A stretch of DNA of 64,000 bases, from NCBI RefSeq assembly GCF_034931365.1, contig NZ_JAYGII010000009.1, positions 24,639-88,638 of the forward strand, in the 5' to 3' direction. Made by a program: the position numbers and the translations under genes. The notes beneath the pieces are model-generated. The model did not search any database and was not told where the DNA came from. It was given only the letters and a program-made list of their open reading frames with translations. Positions 42,955-52,093 of the stretch are shown here, piece after piece (positions within the stretch are counted from its first letter, which is position 1; each line of letters starts with the position of its first letter). The stretch comes from Natronospira elongata. Lineage in GTDB: Bacteria > Pseudomonadota > Gammaproteobacteria > Natronospirales > Natronospiraceae.

Positions 42955-44706
42955 TCAATCCACTGCTTCCAGTTGCCAGCGCTGGCGAATGCCCCGCTCG
43001 GTGAAATCCAGCGTCTGGCGCAGACGCCAGCCTTCGGCCGGCAACCAGGCAGGCAGGGACTCGCCCACCATGGCTTCCAGGCTCACCGCATCCCCCACCC
43101 GCTCGGCATGAAGATCCGGATTGATCAACATGAGCAGCAGGGCACGCCCCTCAAGCTCATCATCCCCCATCGCCGCGGCCATCTCCGCGGCGCGCTCGCC
43201 ACTGTGAATCGTGAAATGACGCCCGTGCTGGGCCAGAGTCAACTCACGCCGCAAGACATCAAAGGGAGGCGGGGGCTGAAAGCCCACACCACGACCGTCG
43301 CTGGGCACATCCAGCTCCGCAAAGCGGGGAAACAGCACCCCGAACTGGGTCAACAGCCCCTGGGGATCGTCGGCCGAGATGGTCGCCAGCACATCCATGC
43401 TGTCGGGCATGTCATCGGCGTCCATGTCCAGAACACTCAGGCTCATGCCCATCAGCCCATCAGCAAAGGAAAGCGCGGGACCAAGCAGGGCCGGACTGGT
43501 CTGGCCCACCCGTGCCTGCAGCGTCTCTAAAGGCGCACAGTCAAAGTCGGCCCGGGTAAAACGCCGCCACAAATCCAGTGCCACCCGTGGCAGGGCGTCG
43601 GTGTTCACACCCAGGGCCGTGGCGGCAATGACCTCCGCCTCGCCCCGCATCAGCGTCGCCGGGATATGGCCGTGCAGGCGCCGGAGGCTGCGCATGGTGC
43701 GCTGATCACGGCTATCCACCAGCACCTCCATGGCAAGACGCCGATCCTCCGCCGTGGGCAGCTGAGCAAAACCGAAGCGCAGGCCCGGCCAGTTCTCGGC
43801 AATGGCCAGCAGCTCGGTCTGGCAGGCCTCACTCCGCAGTGCCTGCTGATCCTGCGGTGTCTCCTCATCCCGAACAGCGGCCCGCAAGGCCTCCAGACTG
43901 CCCGGCCCGGTCGCGCCAAGCAGGCCCACCAGGGCCCGACTGTCCACAAAACCCAGACCGGCCGGGATCAGTCCGTGGCGATCCATGATGGCTTCCAGCG
44001 CGCCGCTGTCGGCCAGCGACTCAGGCGGGGCCTGCTGAGCTGAAACGCGCGCGGACAATGCCGGATCGGCCAATACCTCACTGTCCACGAACACACTGGC
44101 CACATCCCCCTGCACGACCAGGACCAGGTCGGCACTTGCCTCCTCCGAGCGGTACAGGGGATAGCGACGGAACAAGGCGGCCGCCTTATCCTCCTCCGCT
44201 GCTGCGTGATCAATCTCCGCCGCCGCTTCAAGATGATCCACCAGGGCAATCAGGGCGACGGGGTCATCCAGACGCCAGCGCAGCACCGGTGCCAGCTGAT
44301 CAAGATAGGCCACGAACTCCGGCTCGGGGCCGGCCCCAAGCCTTGTCATCATCGCGGGCACACCGCCACCGTCACGGCTCACCCGATCCAGCTCCAGGCT
44401 CAGCGCGGCCAGAAAACGCAAGCCATCGGCCACGTCGCTGGCCTGTTGCCATTGCCGGATCTGCGCAGCACTGGTCTCGTCCAGCAGTGAATCCATGGCG
44501 GGGAACACGGTCTCCAACGCCTTCAATGGCAGCGGCTCCCGGCCCCCGAAATAGATCAGCGTGTCGGCCGGTACTTGCCGGTTGAGATCCTCGCCCACTG
44601 TCACTGCCGGTGCGGGCGGCGGAGCCTCCCGCCCCACCCATTGCCAGACCAGCACTGCCGCAACAAGCACGAGTGTGCCCAGCGGCAGAATCCAGCGCAT
44701 TTTCAT
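42955..44706 (-). CDS. membrane-anchored periplasmic protein of unknown function
   Basis: The 583-residue product has one N-terminal helix (RWILPLGTLVLVAAVLVWQW) followed by a Pro/Ala linker and a long soluble domain with many acidic residues. Phrases such as PADTLIYFGGREPLPLKAL and ALLLMLINPDLHAERVG resemble bacterial proteins of the DUF3352 kind (anchored, protease-inhibitor-like repeats), but I cannot assign the family with confidence. GAGGAGG lies about 6 bases before ATG 44706. It is divergent from the MFS gene and about 100 bp upstream of the Spo0M-like gene; a shared transcript with the borosin operon is possible but not shown. Confidence 0.6.
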   Translation of the reverse strand: MKMRWILPLGTLVLVAAVLVWQWVGREAPPPAPAVTVGEDLNRQVPADTLIYFGGREPLPLKALETVFPAMDSLLDETSAAQIRQWQQASDVADGLRFLAALSLELDRVSRDGGGVPAMMTRLGAGPEPEFVAYLDQLAPVLRWRLDDPVALIALVDHLEAAAEIDHAAAEEDKAAALFRRYPLYRSEEASADLVLVVQGDVASVFVDSEVLADPALSARVSAQQAPPESLADSGALEAIMDRHGLIPAGLGFVDSRALVGLLGATGPGSLEALRAAVRDEETPQDQQALRSEACQTELLAIAENWPGLRFGFAQLPTAEDRRLAMEVLVDSRDQRTMRSLRRLHGHIPATLMRGEAEVIAATALGVNTDALPRVALDLWRRFTRADFDCAPLETLQARVGQTSPALLGPALSFADGLMGMSLSVLDMDADDMPDSMDVLATISADDPQGLLTQFGVLFPRFAELDVPSDGRGVGFQPPPPFDVLRRELTLAQHGRHFTIHSGERAAEMAAAMGDDELEGRALLLMLINPDLHAERVGDAVSLEAMVGESLPAWLPAEGWRLRQTLDFTERGIRQRWQLEAVD

Positions 44707-44813
44707 TCACAACCTCCTCAGTGGCCGGAAGGCCAGAAACCTCGCCCCAATATAGCCGTGCCCGGGATCAGGTAAAATACGCGGCCCGCCATCCACCGAC
44801 TCCGGAGTTGCCC

Positions 44814-46136
44814 GTGGGAGCCACCACCAGCCGACTCAAGCGCCTTTATGCCCGCCGCCAGCTGCCCTGGATGGCCCGTGCCCACTATCCGCGGGAGATT
44901 CGCTCCTGGGCCCTGCTGGCCTTTGCCCTCGGGGCGGTGGAAGGCGGCGTGGCGGGGGTCATCGTCAAGAACGCCTTTGCCGGCGAGGTCTCGAACTTCT
45001 GGCTGGGGATCGCCGTGGCCCTGGTCACCGGTGCCCCCCAACTGGCCAACATCTTCAGCTTCCTCTGGGCCTGGGGCAGTCAGGGCCGGGACAAGATCCG
45101 TTTCCTGATCTTCGCCCAGGTGGCCTGCGTGCTCTGCCTGCTGTTCATCGCCGCCGCCCCCCTGAACGCCCTGGGCCTGATCATGATGACCGTCGGGGTG
45201 ATTGCGGCCAGGGTCTGCTGGTCCGGGGTCACCACCATCCGTTCCACCGTCTGGCGGGCCAACTATCCCCGTGAGCTCCTGGCCTATATGACCGGCCGAC
45301 TGGTGACCTACGCGGCCCTGATCATGGGCGGGGTGGGTATCGTCCTGGGTCTGGCCATGGACCAGAATGAAAATGCCTTCCGGGTGATTCTGCCCGCCCT
45401 GGCCCTGGTGGGCCTGGCCGGCGCCCTGGGCTACCGCCGCCTGCGGGTGCGCCGGCACCGCCAACTGCTGCGCGATGAGCTTGCGGCCCGGGAAAAGATG
45501 ATGAACCCCTTCTCCTCACTGGGGATTCTCGCCGAGGACGGACGCTTTCGCCATTACATGGGCCTGATGATGGTCTTTGGCAGCGGTAACCTGATGCTCA
45601 AGGCGCCGCTGATCCTGATCCTTGCCGAGCAACTGAATTACTCCCAGTTTCAGCAGATGATGGTCACCGGCTCCATTCCCCTGCTGGTCATGCCCTTCTG
45701 CGTTCCCCTCTGGGCCCGCATGCTGGATTCCCGCCATGTGGTGCATTACCGCGCCCGGCAAAGCTGGGGTTTCGTGGTCGCCTTCGCGGTCCTGTCCCTG
45801 GCGGCGATCACCGGCTGGATGCCGCTGATGTGGATCGGCTCAGCCCTTTACGGCGCGGCCATGGCCGGCGGCATCCTGGGCTGGAACGTAGGCCATCACG
45901 ACTTCGCACCGGTGGCCAAGGCCTCCCAGTACATGGGTGTCCATGTCAGCCTCACCGGCCTGCGCGGTCTCATCGCCCCGCTGGTGGGGGTCGGCCTCTA
46001 CCAGCTGGCCGTGGTTCTCCTACCCGACTACAGCCGCTGGGTGCTACTCATTCCCCTGGCCTTCGTCCTGGCCGGCGCCATAGGCTTTGTGCATATGTCG
46101 CGGGGGATGAAGCGCCAGGAGGCGGCTGGAGGGTGA
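44814..46136 (+). CDS. MFS-superfamily transporter
   Basis: The product is about 440 residues with 11-12 predicted membrane helices (for example LLAFALGAVEGGVAGVIVKN, LIMMTVGVIAARVCW, YAALIMGGVGIVLGLAM, VLLIPLAFVLAGAIGFVH). A basic cytoplasmic loop lies in the middle (RRLRVRRHRQLLRDELAARE), as in the major facilitator superfamily. The substrate is unknown. I chose GTG 44814 because GGAG lies 7 bases upstream and the helices start soon after; the frame is open further upstream over the promoter. TAAAAT at 44773-44778 is a fair -10 element. Confidence 0.75.
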   Translation: MGATTSRLKRLYARRQLPWMARAHYPREIRSWALLAFALGAVEGGVAGVIVKNAFAGEVSNFWLGIAVALVTGAPQLANIFSFLWAWGSQGRDKIRFLIFAQVACVLCLLFIAAAPLNALGLIMMTVGVIAARVCWSGVTTIRSTVWRANYPRELLAYMTGRLVTYAALIMGGVGIVLGLAMDQNENAFRVILPALALVGLAGALGYRRLRVRRHRQLLRDELAAREKMMNPFSSLGILAEDGRFRHYMGLMMVFGSGNLMLKAPLILILAEQLNYSQFQQMMVTGSIPLLVMPFCVPLWARMLDSRHVVHYRARQSWGFVVAFAVLSLAAITGWMPLMWIGSALYGAAMAGGILGWNVGHHDFAPVAKASQYMGVHVSLTGLRGLIAPLVGVGLYQLAVVLLPDYSRWVLLIPLAFVLAGAIGFVHMSRGMKRQEAAGG

Positions 46137-46320
46137 GGAGTGAGGTGTAAGGGGTGAGGGGTGAGGGGTTAGCCCTATCCCTCAAAAACAGTGGGAGCGG
46201 CATTCCTGCCGCGACAGGGGCTTCGATCAACCCCTATCGCGGCTAAAGCCGCTCCCACATCAGATTGGCAGTGCCTATCTTGCTCCTTGCTACTCAGTAC
46301 TCAGAACTCAGCACTCCGAT
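46135..46320. repeat. degenerate short tandem repeats and an inverted REP pair
   Basis: Three repeat types lie side by side after the MFS gene. First, GTGAGG/GGTGAGG heptamers at about 46135-46170. Second, an inverted REP pair, with GTGGGAGCGGC (46191-46201) and its complement (46248-46258) enclosing a stem with CCGCGACAGGGG and CCCCTATCGCGG. Third, ACTCAG(A/T)ACTCAG repeats at about 46290-46317, which run into the 3' end of the convergent protease gene. Confidence 0.75.
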
Positions 46321-48892
46321 TCACGGCCTTGCGCCGCAACAGCCCACCCAGGGCCAGCAGCATAAGCAGACCGAACAGCGGATCCATGCGGGCACCGCTA
46401 CCCAGGGTGCAACCGGAAGAACCGGAGTCGGAACACTCGGCGGAATCACCCGAGGCCGCGACCAGGTCATGCTGATCGTGGTCGTTGACCACCTCGATCT
46501 CGAAGTCCTGGCTGCTGCCGCAGTCCATGCCGCTCACTTCAAAGGTGAGAAGATGCCCGTCAGTAGTCCCAACCACTGTCTGTTCATCGACGACCTCGTC
46601 CTCTCCCTCGCCATAGCTCAGGATGGCCGTGGCATCACGGTTGAAAGCGTCGAAGGTGACCTCGACGGTAAACCCCGACTCCGTGGCATCAACGACATCC
46701 ACCACATGGATGACCGGCGGCTCGGTGCCCAGGGTGACACCCAAACCGGTGGCATCCTCGGCGCGAACATCAATGCTGCTGATCTCGGCGGAGGTCACAT
46801 CGTAGCCATCCGCTTCCACATCCAGCGGCCCATAGCTCAGCAGGGAATCCGCGGCCAGGGTGAAATCGGCCACGCCACTGACATCCGAGGTAAAGGTCCC
46901 CTCGGCACCGTGGCCTGCATCCACCGTCACCGACTCACCCGCCAGCATGCCGCTGACCTGCCCAGCAATCTCGCGGGCAACCCCGGTGGCAGTCAATGAA
47001 CAGGGGTTGGCCTCCTCATCACAACTGGCGGCCGCATGCTCACTCTCCTGAACACCTTCACCACTGAGCTCGAGATCCGACGGCTCGTCACCTTCCGGAT
47101 GTTCAACCGTCAACTCGAAACTGCCATCGCCGGCCGTCGTGGTGCTGGTGCCCATGGTGTTGCCGTCGTCATCCAGGGCGCGCACATCGACATCGGCGAC
47201 GGGCTCACCCTCCACGTTCAACACCGTGCCAAAGTAGCTCGTTTCCGCCAGGTCATCACGCTCCATGTCGGCAAGCGCGACCATGCCGATATCATCCGGC
47301 TTGGCACCCGCCGATGGCCGCCAGACCCAGCGGACGGCATCCGTGTTGGCCGGCACGGAGACATTGCGACTGACCCAGTCATCCGACAGGTCATCAAATA
47401 CGGCCAGCGAATTGCTATCGGCATAGACATGCAACTCACCTTCGCTATCGTTTACCGTGGTCCGCACCTGGAATATAAGGCCCGTGGATTCCGAACCCAG
47501 ATTGGTCAGTTCCAGCCAGGATTCCTCCTGGTCGTAGACCGGACCACTCAGCAAGGCATAGTCTTCCCCATCCGGGGTGTAATCGGCCTGGGCCACCCAG
47601 AGGTGGTTACCTCCTGTCTCGAGCTCATTACTGGATTCGCCGCTGGCTTCCGCCAGAGTTGTGGGTTGCTCCCGCCACTGTTGAACATAGGGCATGGAGC
47701 GACGCAAGACTTCCGCATTGTTGTCGTCGCTGGTGCCGGTCGGCAGACCGGAACCTTGCTCATCAATTTCCGGATCCGAAAAATGGTCAACTCTCGGACA
47801 ACCACCGACACACTGGTTCGTGTAGGACATGATCGTCCGGAACTCACCCGAGACAAAATAGCCGGTGGCAAAATACTCGATCAGGTCATTCCTGGTAGTA
47901 TTTTCGCCGAGGTTGGCCTCATCATGGTGCAGCCCCATGTTATGACCCAGCTCATGAGCAAAGGTCTGACCGCCCAGACAACTGGGATGGCCGGAAGTCA
48001 TGGAATAACCAAGGTGCCAATTATTGGTGTATCCGGTCAGCAGCCAGGCCACACCACAGACATCGGTATCCGACGTAATGGTGGCAACGAGATCGGCAGA
48101 ATAAAGATCCTGCAGGCCGGTCGTGTAACTACTGGTACGACTGGCGTTCAGGACATCACTACCCTCCTCGGTTTCCTGATAATCCCAGAAGAATTGCGCC
48201 ATCAACCGAACCCGACCGTCCACGTCGCTGTTGATCAGCGCAGTATTGTTCATATCCACCGCACTCTGGATGGACAGGCGGATATCCGCTTCATCGGTGT
48301 AAAAGCTGCCAATGGCATCCTCGGTGTAGAAAACGATCACATCCACCACCGGCGGATCATCGTCTGCACTGACCGGCGGCAACTCAGTCAGCGGCCGTTC
48401 CACTTCCACATCCGGCACATAAGGGGCGCCCTCGGGATGCATGGCCGGACGGGCCTCAGGGTCCAGGCGGTCCAGCCAGTAATAGCCCTTGGCCGAGCTG
48501 CTGAGGTGATATTCCTCGCCATTCAGTTGCAGGAAACCCTTGACCCGATTGCCCTGAAAAGTGAGGGTCCCGCCACCGACCGTTCGGTCACCGTCCAGAA
48601 CATGACCACGCCAGGCGAAGCTCTGCTCACCCCGGTGCTCGACATCAATGGATTTCAGGATAAAGTCATGCCCCGGCAGCAACTCCGCCTGGAGACTGCC
48701 GCCGGCGGCAAATCGGGATACATCCAGAGCGACAGGCTGTCGGTCGGAGACCCAGGCGGGCCAATCGGACGCTTCACTGGGACTGGCCAGTTGCTCCACC
48801 GCCACGGAGTCCCCAGCCAGAACCTGAACGCTAAGACAAGCAAAGACGACCCCGGCAAGCAGGCTCGTTGGAAACAGTTTCGCGCTTCTCAT
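46301..48892 (-). CDS. exported reprolysin-like zinc metalloprotease with C-terminal sorting tail
   Basis: The 863-residue product has a signal peptide (RSAKLFPTSLLAGVVFACLS) and a pro-region of about 30-170. The catalytic domain has HELGHNMGLHH (zinc ligands about H313, H317 and H323) and the Met-turn TIMSY, followed by Ig-like or carboxypeptidase-regulatory-like domains (for example VEGEPVADVDVRALDDDGNT). The tail is SGCTLGSGARMDPLFGLLML, then LALGGLLRRK: a Cys/Gly motif, a helix and a basic cluster, as in CTERM sorting signals. So it is likely held at or released from the surface after processing. GGAG precedes ATG 48892. The gene just upstream encodes a lipoprotein resembling its pro-region. 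Confidence 0.85.
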   Translation of the reverse strand: MRSAKLFPTSLLAGVVFACLSVQVLAGDSVAVEQLASPSEASDWPAWVSDRQPVALDVSRFAAGGSLQAELLPGHDFILKSIDVEHRGEQSFAWRGHVLDGDRTVGGGTLTFQGNRVKGFLQLNGEEYHLSSSAKGYYWLDRLDPEARPAMHPEGAPYVPDVEVERPLTELPPVSADDDPPVVDVIVFYTEDAIGSFYTDEADIRLSIQSAVDMNNTALINSDVDGRVRLMAQFFWDYQETEEGSDVLNASRTSSYTTGLQDLYSADLVATITSDTDVCGVAWLLTGYTNNWHLGYSMTSGHPSCLGGQTFAHELGHNMGLHHDEANLGENTTRNDLIEYFATGYFVSGEFRTIMSYTNQCVGGCPRVDHFSDPEIDEQGSGLPTGTSDDNNAEVLRRSMPYVQQWREQPTTLAEASGESSNELETGGNHLWVAQADYTPDGEDYALLSGPVYDQEESWLELTNLGSESTGLIFQVRTTVNDSEGELHVYADSNSLAVFDDLSDDWVSRNVSVPANTDAVRWVWRPSAGAKPDDIGMVALADMERDDLAETSYFGTVLNVEGEPVADVDVRALDDDGNTMGTSTTTAGDGSFELTVEHPEGDEPSDLELSGEGVQESEHAAASCDEEANPCSLTATGVAREIAGQVSGMLAGESVTVDAGHGAEGTFTSDVSGVADFTLAADSLLSYGPLDVEADGYDVTSAEISSIDVRAEDATGLGVTLGTEPPVIHVVDVVDATESGFTVEVTFDAFNRDATAILSYGEGEDEVVDEQTVVGTTDGHLLTFEVSGMDCGSSQDFEIEVVNDHDQHDLVAASGDSAECSDSGSSGCTLGSGARMDPLFGLLMLLALGGLLRRKAVNRSAEF

Positions 48893-49014
48893 ATTTCGGC
48901 TCCGTTGGCCGGCAGACCAGACTCCCCTCCCAATACCGCCGACTCGCTTTAACAATCCATGGCGAAAGCCAATTCCCCTGGCTCACGCCCGATGTGGCAG
49001 TGGCCACATCTCAC

Positions 49015-49563
49015 TTAGCCACCTTCTTTTTCCTTGCCCTCTTCATCTTTTTCCGGAACCAGGGGCTGGCCATGAGGCGGTGCATCCTCATGCGCCAACT
49101 CCACCAGCAGGTGGCCGCCTTCTCGCTGGCTGGCCAGGCGGAAACGCTGATCGGCGACCTGAAAGCCACCGGCCAGGCGATTGCCCGTCCGGCTCAGGGT
49201 GAACCCGCTGACCCGCTCGTCGCCGGAAATCAGATCACCGCGCCAGACCCGGGGGGGATCGCCCTCCACATGGGTGACGCGATAATCCAGCCGCGTGCCG
49301 TCCTGCAGGTGCAGAAAACCACGTACGGTCTCCGCCTCGGTCATGGCCAGGAGACGCTCCCGGTTCACCGACAGGGCATGAACCGCCCGAGCCCGCTCCA
49401 GAGACTGGGGCGCCTCGACTTTTTCACCCGCAACGAGCACGCCGTCACGACCATTGTCCTGCCGGGTCTCTCCACAGGCAGACAGCCCCAGGATCGCGGC
49501 CAACAACAAAAGCGCCCAGAGGCGCCGAATGGAAATGGAAAAATGAGTATTTTCTACTGGCAT
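49015..49563 (-). CDS. lipoprotein resembling the pro-region of the adjacent metalloprotease
   Basis: The 182-residue product has a lipoprotein signal with lipobox LSAC (C30). Residues about 107-170 (VWRGDLISGDERVSGFTLSR, then TGNRLAGGFQVADQRFRLAS) align with about 94-160 of the neighbouring protease (WRGHVLDGDRTVGGGTLTFQ, GNRVKGFLQLNGEEYHLSSS), which is its pro-region. Both share WRG, GD, V.G.TL, GNR..G and L.S. The C-terminus is highly charged (EKDEEGKEKEGG). Inference: a membrane-held chaperone or inhibitor acting in trans on the protease, transcribed just before it (122 bp gap). Otherwise a lipoprotein of unknown role. Confidence 0.75.
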   Translation of the reverse strand: MPVENTHFSISIRRLWALLLLAAILGLSACGETRQDNGRDGVLVAGEKVEAPQSLERARAVHALSVNRERLLAMTEAETVRGFLHLQDGTRLDYRVTHVEGDPPRVWRGDLISGDERVSGFTLSRTGNRLAGGFQVADQRFRLASQREGGHLLVELAHEDAPPHGQPLVPEKDEEGKEKEGG

Positions 49564-49651
49564 TTTGCATAGTCCTCCCTAGGGAATCACCATAGCGGGC
49601 CCCGCTGTTCGGTGCGACCCCCCATGGGGGGTGCCCCAAAGCCCCCAAAAA

Positions 49652-49683
49652 GCAAAACGCCCGCACGAGGCGGGCGTTTTGCA
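49652..49683 (-). terminator. terminator after the YfcC-family gene
   Basis: GCAAAACGCCCGC and its complement around a 6-base loop (49652-49683). On the minus strand it ends in TTTTGCTTTTTGG, so it closes the transporter gene that runs leftward from 51109. Confidence 0.85.
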
Positions 49684-49702
49684 GTGGAATGGTGGCCGCC
49701 CA

Positions 49703-51109
49703 CTAGAAGCCCGGGAAGGCTGCACCGAAGGTAACGGCGATAACCAGGACCACCGCGGCCGCGGCCAGCAGCTTCAGGAACAGCGGGAAGGCGAACTTGA
49801 ACCAGGCCCCGTAGGAGACCCCGGCAATCCCTAATATCCCCATGAGCACGGCATTGGTGGGCACGATCATGTTGGCGAAGCCATCACCAAACTGATAGGC
49901 CAAAACCGCCACCTGCCGGCTCACACCCACCAGATCCCCCACCGGCGCCATCAGCGGCATGGTCACGAAGGCCTGGCCGGAGCCGGAGGGAATGAAGAGG
50001 TTGAGAATACTCTGAATGACGAGCATGCCCACCGCCGAGAACTGGGGCCAGAGATGACTGAGCGGCTGGGACAGACCATGGACAATGGTATCCAGGATCT
50101 GACCATCCTCCATGATCAGGGCAATACAGCGGGCAAAACCCACCAGCAGGGCCGTGGGCACCAATTCCATTGCCCCCTGGATAAAGCGCTCGGCGGCCTG
50201 GTCAGCCCCCAGCCGCCCAACCACCATGGAAGCCACGGCGAAGACCAGGAAGGCGGCCCCCATCTCCGACAACCACCAGCCCTGAGTCGCAATGCCCCAG
50301 ACGGTGAGCGCGATGGTGGCCAGAAACAGCCCCAGAATCAGGCGATGGCGAATGTCCAGGGCAGGATACTCCGTCGGCGGCTCGCCCTGGTCGGGTACTT
50401 CCAGCCCCTTGACCAGTGAGCGATTCGGATCAGCCTGGACCTGCATGGCGTAGCGATAGACATGATGCACCCCGATCAACACAAAGGGCACCAGAATCGC
50501 GGCCCGGAACCACGCCGCCGAATAGATCGGCACCTCGGCAATGCTCTGGGCAATGACCACGGTGAAGGGATTGAAGATGGCCACCCCGTAGCCGATGCCG
50601 TAACCGCAAATGGTCACCGCCACCGCAGTCATGGCGTCCAGTCGCATGGCCCGGCACAGGGCCACCAGAATCAATACAAAGGGTATGTACTCCCCGGCGG
50701 TGCCGATACTCCCCGAGGCCAGAGAGAAAAAGAAGATCACCATGAAGATGAGCGTGCCGGGTTTGTCGCCGAAGCGCTCCAGTAATCGCCCGATCAGGGC
50801 GTCCACCGTGCCGGTGGCACGGACCACCGCCAGCACCCCGCCGATGATCAGCACGAAGAAAATGATGTCCTGGGCCGCGGCCATGGCCCGGGGCACGGCC
50901 ACGAACATATCCCAGGGCGTAAGAGTCTCCCTCGCCTCGGCCAACTCGAATGTCCCCGGCACCACCACCTGCAGTTCCTGGCCTTCCTCGGTCACCCGGG
51001 TCTCGCGCTCAAAATTCCCCTGGGGCACGACCCAGGTCATGGCCAGCGCGATAACAATCATTACCGACAACAGCGTCAGCGTATGCGGTACTCGCAGACG
51101 AAATCCCAT
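49703..51109 (-). CDS. YfcC/DcuC-family membrane carrier
   Basis: The 468-residue product has about 11-12 membrane helices. It has the features of the YfcC (C4-dicarboxylate / basic amino acid antiporter-like) group: the start VPHTLTLLSVMIVIALAMTW, the periplasmic segment TPWDMFVAVPRAM, FFFSLASGSIGTAGEYIPF, GYGIGYGVAIFNPFTV, LNLFIPSGSGQAFVTMPLM and DGFANMIVPTNAVLMGIL. The paired re-entrant SGSG and NP motifs are typical of the ion-transporter fold. The substrate cannot be read from sequence. It is monocistronic, with a terminator and no close upstream gene. Confidence 0.85.
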   Translation of the reverse strand: MGFRLRVPHTLTLLSVMIVIALAMTWVVPQGNFERETRVTEEGQELQVVVPGTFELAEARETLTPWDMFVAVPRAMAAAQDIIFFVLIIGGVLAVVRATGTVDALIGRLLERFGDKPGTLIFMVIFFFSLASGSIGTAGEYIPFVLILVALCRAMRLDAMTAVAVTICGYGIGYGVAIFNPFTVVIAQSIAEVPIYSAAWFRAAILVPFVLIGVHHVYRYAMQVQADPNRSLVKGLEVPDQGEPPTEYPALDIRHRLILGLFLATIALTVWGIATQGWWLSEMGAAFLVFAVASMVVGRLGADQAAERFIQGAMELVPTALLVGFARCIALIMEDGQILDTIVHGLSQPLSHLWPQFSAVGMLVIQSILNLFIPSGSGQAFVTMPLMAPVGDLVGVSRQVAVLAYQFGDGFANMIVPTNAVLMGILGIAGVSYGAWFKFAFPLFLKLLAAAAVVLVIAVTFGAAFPGF

Positions 51110-51204
51110 GACGAACTCCCAAAATTCGAATCCGGGGCATTGTAGCGGAAGATTGGAGAGGGTGGAGGGGTAGTATGGCTGGTGGTGCCGGCCCCCAAGG
51201 CTGA

Positions 51205-51228
51205 ATCGCGGATAAATCCGCTCCTACG
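51205..51228 (-). repeat. REP element (single, inverted relative to the array)
   Basis: ATCGCGGATAAATCCGCTCC followed by TAC, the complement of GTAGGAGCGGATTTATCCGC. It lies 60 bp from the tandem array and points the opposite way, as REP pairs often do. Confidence 0.8.
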
Positions 51229-51288
51229 GCGGCACCGGCGACTCTTGTGAGCGGAATTCATTCGAGAACCAGGATACCCCCTCGGGCC

Positions 51289-51430
51289 GTAGGAGCGGAT
51301 TCATTCGCGATCAACAGCAGACCCGCCGTAGGAGCGGATTCATCCGCGATCAACAGCAGACCCGCCGTAGGAGCGGATTCATCCGCGATCAACAGCAGAC
51401 CCGCCGTAGGAGCGGATTCATCCGCGATCC
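51289..51430 (+). repeat. array of four REP elements, 39-bp period
   Basis: GTAGGAGCGGATTCATCCGC begins at 51289, 51328, 51367 and 51406 (the first unit has ATTCATTCGC). The intervening bases (GATCAACAGCAGACCCGCC) are identical between units, so the whole 39-bp unit was amplified. It lies 12 bp beyond the 3' end of the RAYT gene. The 332-bp gap 51110-51441 holds nothing else. Confidence 0.92.
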
Positions 51431-51441
51431 CCCACCAACCC

Positions 51442-51939
51442 TCAAGGATCAAGCGGCCTGTCTTCCTCTCCCCCCTCCAACCAAACCGCATCCCAATACG
51501 GCCATTTACCAATATCCTCCACCAACCCCGCCCTTAAGGGATTGGCAACCACATAGCGGGCCACCGTACGCAGATCCTCCTCTTCCCGGATCGCCCTATC
51601 ATGGAATCCGGGCTGCCATAGTCGCCCCCTGCGACCGAGCCTCTTATTGATGCGATAGGCCGACCGAGCCTTTACTTGCTTAACGATCCCGGAAAGGTCA
51701 GCAACCTGCCCCAAACGAATCAGCCAATGAAAATGATCCGGCATGATCACATAACTAATACTGCGGGCCATGGCTTCCTGTTCGATCAGTCGGAATTCCT
51801 TAACCAGGATGCGCGCTGCATGGAGCGTGTCCAGGATAGGGGCCCGTTGCCAGATGCAAGCGGTGATCATGTAGACCTGCCCTTCCAGTGAACACCGCCC
51901 CTTGCGCAGAAGCCGGGCACCACCGAACGGCCTATGCAT
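51442..51939 (-). CDS. REP-associated tyrosine transposase (RAYT, Y1/HUH type)
   Basis: The 165-residue product belongs to the Y1 single-strand transposase fold. The HxH metal motif is H69/H71 in YVIMPDHFHWLIRL, the nucleophile tyrosine is Y129 in VARYVVANPLRAGLV, and the basic run RINKRLGRRGRLWQPGFHDR is typical of RAYTs. These enzymes are thought to mobilise REP sequences. It is flanked on both sides by such repeats (51205-51430 and 51980-52089), which share the conserved GGAGCGG stem. GGGGGAGGG precedes the ATG at 51939. Confidence 0.93.
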   Translation of the reverse strand: MHRPFGGARLLRKGRCSLEGQVYMITACIWQRAPILDTLHAARILVKEFRLIEQEAMARSISYVIMPDHFHWLIRLGQVADLSGIVKQVKARSAYRINKRLGRRGRLWQPGFHDRAIREEEDLRTVARYVVANPLRAGLVEDIGKWPYWDAVWLEGGEEDRPLDP

Positions 51940-51979
51940 TTACCCTCCCCCTTTATGTTTTGCGACAGCTTCCGCGCCT

Positions 51980-52089
51980 ATCGCGAATGAATTCGCTCCT
52001 ACGGACGAAGATCGATGTATTTGATCGCGGATAAATCCGCTCCTGCGTCGGCAATTGGTGCAACCGTCGGAGCGGATTTATCCGCGATC
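51980..52089. repeat. three REP elements upstream of the RAYT gene
   Basis: Copies at 51980-52002 (ATCGCGAATGAATTCGCTCC), 52024-52047 (ATCGCGGATAAATCCGCTCC) and 52066-52089 (GTCGGAGCGGATTTATCCGC). The first two point one way, the third the other, so copies 2 and 3 form an inverted pair (a BIME-like unit). Confidence 0.85.
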
Positions 52090-52093
52090 CCCC

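Noticed and set aside
51289..51430. Regular 39-bp array that could pass for a CRISPR
   Set aside because: The bases between the repeats are identical, so there are no spacers; there is no cas gene, and the unit matches REP copies next to a RAYT gene.
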